A stretch of 64,000 bases of DNA from Cryptomeria japonica (lineage: Eukaryota; Streptophyta; Pinopsida; Cupressales; Cupressaceae). How positions within the stretch are numbered: the stretch's first letter is position 1; each line of letters begins with the position of its first letter. The notes below the pieces were generated by a model. That model was given only the letters and a program-made list of their open reading frames with translations, did not search any database and was not told where the DNA came from. Both the position numbers and the translations under genes were made by a program. This document shows, in pieces, positions 56,923 to 64,000 of the stretch. The stretch covers positions 673,145,823-673,209,822 of the forward strand of contig NC_081412.1 of assembly GCF_030272615.1 (NCBI RefSeq), written 5' to 3'.

Positions 56923-59900
56923 TGGGGCTCATTAAAATTAAGTCAAGTGTTGAGGCCCAATTCAAATTTTTCTTTGCATTTCCAAATGAGTCAGTTTGAA
57001 TGGCCTAGTTAGAGAGAGGGCAAAATGGAGCCAGTTGATTTTCGAAGGGTAAGGCTTGGAAAATTGTTGTACACCTTTCATTTGGCCTATGCAGTGATGT
57101 GCAACTTTCATAATTCAGTTTGGATCATTTTACCAGGTACCCATTTCGAGGGGTGAGTCGAAAGTGCATTTTAGGGATTTTATTGAGTAGCCTACTTTGA
57201 GTGTTTATATCTTTTTCCCTATTGATCATCATGAAGAATTTCAAAGTGGATTAAATTTTATGCATAAATGTGAGTCAACATGCAAAATTTCAAGTCTTCA
57301 TGAATCCATTTGCTCATTTTTCCAAGCTCAAACTATTTGCACTTTGTATGTTTTGACAAGTCTCTGTTTCAGCGCCTAGTCGGAGCCCTGTTTCGCATAA
57401 GTGTAAAAGTTGCTTCATTGAGTGTTATGCCAGAATGTTTATTCTGAGACATGATTGGTATAAATGGAAAGCTATGTTTGCAGTTTTAGGCTCCTACCAA
57501 TCCATGTAGTCGGTTTTCAAAAGGGTTCATTTAGCCATCGTTTTCAGTCTTCCGCACTTTCATTGCTATATCAGTAGATTGTGGCTATTTTCATGAGCGC
57601 ACCATTTACACCCAGTTAGACTTTTGATCAAACTGATAATTCAAAGAGTTAATATGTACTTCAAGGTACCTGTGTTTCAAATTTGAGGGTCTACAGAGGT
57701 CATTTGATATTTTTGAGAAAGGCATCATGTGTTGCCAAAACATTGACTTCATCAGGTCCGCAGTATCGACAAAGCTAGTTGGTCATTTTCGGCAATTAAT
57801 ATCTCTTTGCTCGGGATTCATCTTGGAAAAATACTTGGTAGAGTTCATCCTTGTATATCAGAGTACACACCTGTCAGATGGTGAGGTCCAAAAAGGTGTT
57901 TTGACCGGCTTGAAAAATAGGTCTTCGCGATTAAATGCGAAAATGTGGCACAAGTGCCTGAAAGTTGTGAAACTCAGTTTGATGATCTGAAAATGATGCC
58001 GATCAATTCCAAAGGTATGTTTAAGGTTCGTGAGGCATTTCAAAGGTTAGTTGCATGAAAATAATTTTTTTTTAGTCGGACCTACGTTGGGGCCCGACCT
58101 AACTTGCCACTTCATGCATTTTTCAAGCAAAGTTTAAATTGTTATTTTAAATCATATGTTATATGATTTAAGTATTAAGAAGATGTTGAAATGATGGAGA
58201 CATATCAAGCTTAGGGTCAATAAATAATTGAAGCAGATACCGGCAATGCAACTTTTAATATTGACTGCAACTACAAAAAAAAAGAGTTTCAAACAAATAC
58301 AAACTGACAGATGTAGATTGCTACTCTTCCTCCTGTGGTGCACCATGAAACAGAAAAGCAATATATTTTTTAGGTAAATAGAAAATTGGCCGGTTTTCAA
58401 AGCATTTTCCTACTGTTTGTTGGTTGAAAGTGTGCAGCAAAGAAACCATTAACAAATGCTATTGCCAATCCTCACGTGTTGGTTGCTGGTTAAAAGTGTG
58501 TAGCAAAGAAACCATTAACAAATTCAATTGCCAATCCTCACGTGATGAAGAAGAGGCTGTAGAACGCCTCCAGGATGGAATGTGATGAAGAAGGGGGTAG
58601 TAAGAATGCATTTAACATGTTGCAGAGGACCTCCACATCTCTAATGCTTCATGTGGTGTGCTTGAAGGGGCTGGAAATAGAAAATGTGATGTCACGAGGT
58701 GGAAAAGGGGCAACAACATGTTAAATGCAAAGTAAAATCAAACAAAAGATGCCATTCAAAATCCCCTCAAGTTTCTCCTTATCCTTCTCTGCTGGCGGTG
58801 GTGGTTGACCAATGCGTTGAAGCTTCAGCAAAATGCAAAAATCCTCACAGCAACAGGCAACGTGGTGGTGATTGCCAGTTAAAAGTTTTTATGAATGCAT
58901 TGGCCTCCCTCCTCCTTGTCATGTGTCTCTAACCTTTGGAGATGTGGAAGGCATTATAAACTTCATGCAAATGCATTTAGCAGGAGAAATGTGGTAGGTA
59001 CCATGAAAGGTCTCAGAAATTGCTTCAAAACTTGCAGTTTTAAGTAAAATGCATTATCCCACATTGGTTGGGGAGTAGACATTTTTGATATTTATAAGCA
59101 AAGGCACACTCATTCATAGTGTCAGAGCCTTAAGGGCTTTTGATGCAAGGTGCTAAGGGTGCCCAAGGTGGACCCCATGGGCATGGATGCGGATCCCAAG
59201 GTGATTGAGGAGGGTGACTGAGAGGCAACCAGCTAGACCCATAAAGGCACGGATCCCGAGGCAAACAAAATTTTGTAGACAAAAGGTGGCTTAAAGAGTG
59301 AGAAGATTGATAGTCGGCATGATTTCACAAGCTGAAGATGCACACTGGTTAGCCATCACAAAATGGCGAAAAGAACAAGGCTGAAAATGAAGGTTAAAGA
59401 CCTTGCATGTTCGAGATGATCTGATGGTCAGCACGACTTCGCGAAGGAAAGATGCATGCCGAATAAGATCTACAAAATGGCAAAAGACATATTGCAGTCT
59501 AGGTCCTGGTTAGGTGGCATACACGTGGCGGTGCAGCTCATGAGTCCTCTCCAGTGGTGCTGACGTAGCACTTAGGTGGCACACATGTGGCGATGAGCAA
59601 GCAACCCAGTGGCAATGATAGGGTGGACACATGGAAAAAGATGATCTATCATCTCAAGTGGTGACCAGTGGACCCCATCGACCAATCAGAGGTTGCCACA
59701 TCGCAGGGCGCCAGGGCATAATCAGGCCAAAAATCAAAGTTAAAATCAAGTTATATATATAGTTTCAACTATATTAAAAATTCAAAAATTTAAATGATTG
59801 GAGGCACATGAGTGATTAATTCACTCAGAGGCTTATTTTTGACCAAAATACCAAGTAAAATATATCACCGGAAAGCTCTCGGAATGAGGAATCTAGTGAT

Positions 59901-60926
59901 GGAGTTAGGTTCAACAAATATGGTATATTTTGAGAGAAGTTTCTACAGGAATGAAGAAGATATTTTTGCAGTTAGGAACAAAGGAGACACTTGGCAGTTT
60001 CGGTTGCAGACCTAATCTTTTCCCTCTTCCTTCTTATTCCAATTTTGGTCTCATTGTAAGGGTTCCAAAATTCTATGAGGAAGGGCTCCAATTTTCATGG
60101 CTTCCATTTTCTGAACATCTTGACCCAAATGTGTAGAATTCTATGGATCTTTTCAGGGTATAGAGATTACATTGCAGGATAGTAGATGGTTTTCTAGTTG
60201 CAGACCTCAGTTATGTCAGGCATGAGTAACTTCTCACATTATTGTCTTTGTATATGCATTTCATTATTATGAATTCAATCCTCAAGGAGGATGCAATTTG
60301 CCAATTTCAAGGAGGTTGTGTGATTGCTTGTGGGTATCTTTCAATGAAGGTTTTAAACTCTATGATCAGTCATGAATAATGGAATGTGTCTCGGATCTGG
60401 TGATCTTTTGAATGGATTGAGTAATGCATTAGTATAAGGTATTAATGCAGGAATATCATTTAAGGAGAACCAATTTCTAACTAGGATGCACATTTACAGT
60501 TCTGTGTGTGACTTTATTGCCCAATGAACAAGGCACTAGTCTTGCAGATTTGGGGATAGTTTTAGATTAATTCAAATTAAAGACAAATCTATTTGCCTTT
60601 ATGTTTGGGGGTTTGTGTTGTTTTCATTCTAAGCTCTATTTTCGTTTATGGTTTATACAAATTTAGCCAATCTGTAGTGTGTTTCTAAATTGGGTGAGCT
60701 TGTGGAATGGTTTATCTACTTCATTATTGTTGTCATGTTGAGTAAATGAGTTAAATTCATGCATTAAAAGGGTGTGCCCCCCTAGGTCTAGCAGAACCTG
60801 AAGTGCAGGAGGATCAATTAGGGTCCTATGTTATGTTGTCCAAGCCCTGATGTATTTCATAGACTGAAATTGGCCATTTCATAGAAGGATTGCAGGTGTA
60901 GTTGGGTTAACCAGATTTGGTGAACA
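56923..60926 (+). repeat. Element Z 3' LTR
   Basis: It matches the 5' LTR along its length, starting TGGGGCTCATTAAAATT and ending GGTGAACA. It keeps the 57572-57713 segment missing from the 5' LTR and lacks about 10 bp near 59570. Divergence from the 5' LTR looks like several percent outside the conserved island. Confidence 0.85.
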
Positions 60927-60931
60927 ATTGT

Positions 60932-61910
60932 TGTTCTCAAATTTTGATTCCCTTTTTATCCCCTATAAGAAATTAATAACTCTGTCTGCAAATAGAGAGA
61001 TCAAGGAAAAAGTACCTTAGAGCAACATATGACAAGGTTTTAAGAACCTTCTACACTTTGAACTTATCCAAAGTTCAGGCGGGTATACCTCTTGTGAATG
61101 AATTTACACTTTTAAAATAGATCCACAGTAAACCAGTCCAAAACCAATGAATCCTATCACCTTAACACAAACTAAAATAATGAAATAAAGCTTATGCTCA
61201 TGTTCAGTATTGATCTACAAGAAATGTAGAAAGATAGCTACAACTGATACCAGTGCCTTGTCCAGGCTACAAATTCATCTAAGTTAAACAAGGATTTCAC
61301 AATTAAACATCTGCATACATCTAATCACCTCAACTTCTATCAAACCCATACATGCCTGACATATATAAGAGTTTTTCCTTATTGGACTAGACAGTGTTCA
61401 TCAAATTCAAAACCTCCAACAAAGTAACTTACTATTAGAGATATTTCTTGCGTATTTAATTTCCCTCCTGAAGAGAAAAGATAAGAAACACATCTATTAA
61501 AGACTGCATTACAATCCATGTTCAAGTGAATAACCATAGATTACCCAAGTTGAAACCAGTAAATTATTAAAAGAAAACTAGAAGACAACACAAATTCTAA
61601 GCTTGAAAGTTCATGGTCTGTATATTGATATTAAATTTTTGAAAAGGATTACAAAACTCAGAATATTCTCTGTGAAACTAGAAAATCCCAGATATATTTC
61701 TGCAGAGTTTAATTACAAATTCTTGCGATCATTTTTTACTAGTCCTGGTATCCATTTATAATAGCATGGATGCACACAAGCTTCAAACCTTTTCAAAAGG
61801 TTTGTTACAACAAACTTCTTGTTTGAACAAGAAGTATCAAATCTTTTCCACTTTCGAATAGCCCCTTTCCTGCGGTTGTCATTTTGCAGCTTCCTCTTGA
61901 ACCTCTACAT
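60932..61910 (-). repeat. Putative 3' LTR of a minus-strand element
   Basis: In minus orientation it would start TGTAGAGGTTC, after a purine-rich stretch (AGGAGTGGAAAAGAAAA, 61926-61942 region), and end GAGAACAACA. Position directly after a long ORF fits an LTR. No second copy is in the window, so both borders are guesses. It holds three adjacent palindromes at 61785-61834. Confidence 0.35.
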
Positions 61911-61941
61911 CCAGCATAGTATATTTTCTTTTCCACTCCTA

Positions 61942-64000
61942 TTACACGTCATCAGTAGGCCAGGAGAAGTTAAAAACTTTCCCTTTTGTCTTGGCTAATC
62001 TCTTCCAAGAGTTCCTCATTTTATTTACCTCTGTATTTAGGAAACCATAGTGTGATTTAATCTTTTCTATCTCCTCAATTGTTCTAAAAAATAGGGAGGT
62101 ATCATCTATGCTAATGATTCCTTTTATTCTTAATAATAGGATGGCTTCTAATTCATTAAGCCACACTTGTTTGTCCTTCAATTGAGCTGGACTAGCAAAA
62201 CCTCTAGGAAATAATTCAAACACCTGCTCAGTATACTCTTTCTTGTACAAGTTGATCTTCCTTTCTGCATTATCCATTGCTTCTGCTAACTTTTCTAGGT
62301 CCTTTGTCACATCACAAGTGGATTTGATAATGGGGTCAACCCCTACCTCATCATAAGATATACATATGAGTTCTACGTCCTCCTCTCTAGGCTTCCACTT
62401 ATCCAAAATAGGCATTAGAACAACCTTGTCTCCATTTAGCTCATTCCACATATCCAAAACTTTACTCATATTATTATACACCAATGATGATCCTATAGTG
62501 TCAGCAAAACTCAAAATTGTGGCTCTCATTCTCTCTTCATATTTATTTGCAAACAGGGTTTGAGCCTATTTTAGCTTCTCCAACTCCCGAGGAGTGATCT
62601 CAACTGATTGGGAACTAGAAGGTGCAGGAGAAGGTGGAAATTCAATGATAGGGCTAGTAGAGGGAGGCTGTGTAGGAGAAGAAGCAATCATCAATTTTGA
62701 GGACTCACCTCGATGGTATTGACCTGCCAATTGGCTTTTCAAATTAGCAATAATAGTGTCTCAGCTCATTACCTCTCCTTTGGCATCATTGTAAGCTTTC
62801 AGGATAGTCTCTAACTTAGTTTGGAGAACTACCTTTTCCATTGCTTCTTTCTCTGCCACTGCAACATTCAACTTTGCAGTCTCTAAGACTATGCTAGCAG
62901 CCTCCACCACTCTAGTATTTTGCACTCTCTTCACTATCATACCTCCAAGGTAGCTTGACCCTGGGGTATCCTTTTTCCTTTTATTTTCATCTCTTTTTAG
63001 AGACCACATGACCAAAGCAGCATTATCCTTACTGAAGGTTACTCCTTCCATAGGCTTGGTTTCTTTCCTGACTGCCTCTAGAACCAAGGCATCTGCTATA
63101 TCCCATTCAGGGAGGATGAGTACACCAACCTTTGCTACCATCTCCCTTCCTTGCTCAGAAGTGATGGTCTTAAACTCAGTGACCATTTCTTGCTTTATTT
63201 CTTCCTCTACCACAAATGCATCCTTGTGGGGCTTCTCACCTTACCTCTTCTCACATGTGGCATTAAACTTATCAATATTCTACTTCCACACAAACTGCAT
63301 GAAAGCTCCTGAGGTGACAAAATTGCTATCAGCTAAGAATTCCTCGCTGGCTGGTTTAATGGCAAGATCCAGTTCCTGGCCTTTGAACTCATTGGTGGTT
63401 ATGTTCATCTCAACATCTTTTGGCTCTTGAGGCTTTCCATCCTCTATTTCATCATAAGTATAAGCTATCTCTCCAAGACTTCCTAACTGTAATAATTGCT
63501 CAGCTGCTACCTATTCATCTCCTATATGAATAGGGGATTGAGATGGGGAATACAAGGGCTCGTTAGATTGCCCTTCCTTTCCCACCCTTTGCTTCTTTGG
63601 GGAGTCTTGAATGTCAATGACATCTTGTATTTTTCTCTTCCCTTTTGAAGTAGAAGGCTCCCCTGTTGTTAGCACTAGCAGGCTGTACTTGGACTTCTTA
63701 TGTAAAACATAATCACCTAGAGGGATTACTTTAGCAGATGTAGACATAGATAAAACTAGTCTTGCCTTCTTAGGGTTATTTTTAATCACTGCTTCCCTCT
63801 TTTCTTTCAATGTTTGCATTACATCTTCAAAACAAAGAATTAAGAATTTTGTCTTTTCCTCAAAAGGGTGAAAACTGGACAAAGGGTCATAGATAGTGTC
63901 AAATTGATGCACAAAATCTAGAGCCTTCTTATAGGCTACCCATTTCTCTTTCCTCAGCTCCTACTCATCCAAATCAAAATCATTTCTAATGAGGTCTTTA
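61942..64000 (-). pseudogene. Long unrecognised ORF of a minus-strand element, 5' end outside window
   Basis: One frame runs from the window edge to TAA at 61942-61944, more than 680 codons. In-frame stops include TAG 63961, TAG 63511, a TAG near 63280, a TAA near 63240, a TGA near 62758 and a TAG near 62570; most fit CAG with a C-to-T change. Visible parts are a helical N-terminal region (WVAYKKALDFVHQFDTIYD), a Lys/Arg-rich stretch with SKGKRKIQDV and SPKKQRVGKE (possible nuclear signal), Ala/Glu/Lys helices (VVEAASIVLETAKLNVAVAE), a Pro/Ser-rich linker, and a C-terminal helical region. No known catalytic motif. It may be an extra or env-like ORF similar in kind to the element-Y ORF; function unknown. 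Confidence 0.55.

Larger units (their letters stand above)
49511..60926 (+). mobile_element. Element Z: gag-only LTR element with about 4 kb LTRs
   Basis: Two long direct repeats (49511-53406 and 56923-60926) flank a 3.5 kb internal region with a PBS and one Gag-like frame. There is no protease, RT, RNase H or integrase motif. Size and structure match non-autonomous gag-only elements described in plants as TR-GAG. It would need pol enzymes from a partner. Confidence 0.8.

Overview
The window is plant nuclear DNA made almost entirely of retrotransposons. I found no host single-copy gene, rRNA, tRNA or CRISPR array. Plant origin is clear from the element types: a Ty3/gypsy element of the Tat lineage with a second RNase H and an antisense plant-mobile-domain (PMD) gene, Ty1/copia elements primed by initiator tRNA-Met, and a gag-only element with LTRs of about 4 kb. 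A large, repeat-bloated genome, possibly a gymnosperm, is my inference; nothing here fixes the species.

Layout. (1) 1-20604: a three-LTR Tat array on the minus strand. LTR-A (1-539, cut by the window edge) is followed by a 1.1 kb internal remnant, LTR-B (1670-3152), a 16 kb internal region and LTR-C (19123-20604). The large internal region holds one decayed single-frame gag-pol (15306 to 8044) and, tail to tail with it on the plus strand, a PMD gene with its own predicted TATA box, first exon, intron and long second exon (3596-6547). (2) 20605-25330: the 3' part of another plus-strand LTR element (family Y), with a roughly 1000-codon unrecognised ORF, polypurine tract and 3' LTR. (3) 25331-29582: a coding fragment, a gypsy 5' LTR with PBS, and AT-rich non-coding DNA. 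(4) 29583-35910: a satellite-like array of 20-bp modules in both orientations, split by a solo LTR (32488-33887). (5) 35911-49507: a minus-strand Ty1/copia array, LTR-internal-LTR-internal-LTR-partial internal; the first internal copy carries a solo family-Y LTR. (6) 49511-60926: a plus-strand element with 3.9-4.0 kb LTRs and a gag-like ORF but no pol. (7) 60927-64000: the 3' end of another minus-strand element with a long decayed ORF of unknown function and a putative 3' LTR.

How the parts work together. All protein genes belong to mobile elements and all are broken, mostly by in-frame stops. Many stops fit C-to-T or G-to-A transitions (CAG to TAG, CGA or TGG to TGA), as expected from deamination of methylated cytosine. 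The most unusual features are: the spliced-looking antisense PMD gene with a promoter that is retained in the deleted neighbour copy; clusters of a TTAGCGCAT-like motif in opposite orientation near the two ends of the same Tat element; the bidirectional 20-mer satellite; two independent multi-LTR arrays; and a gag-only element whose giant LTRs contain an unusually conserved island.
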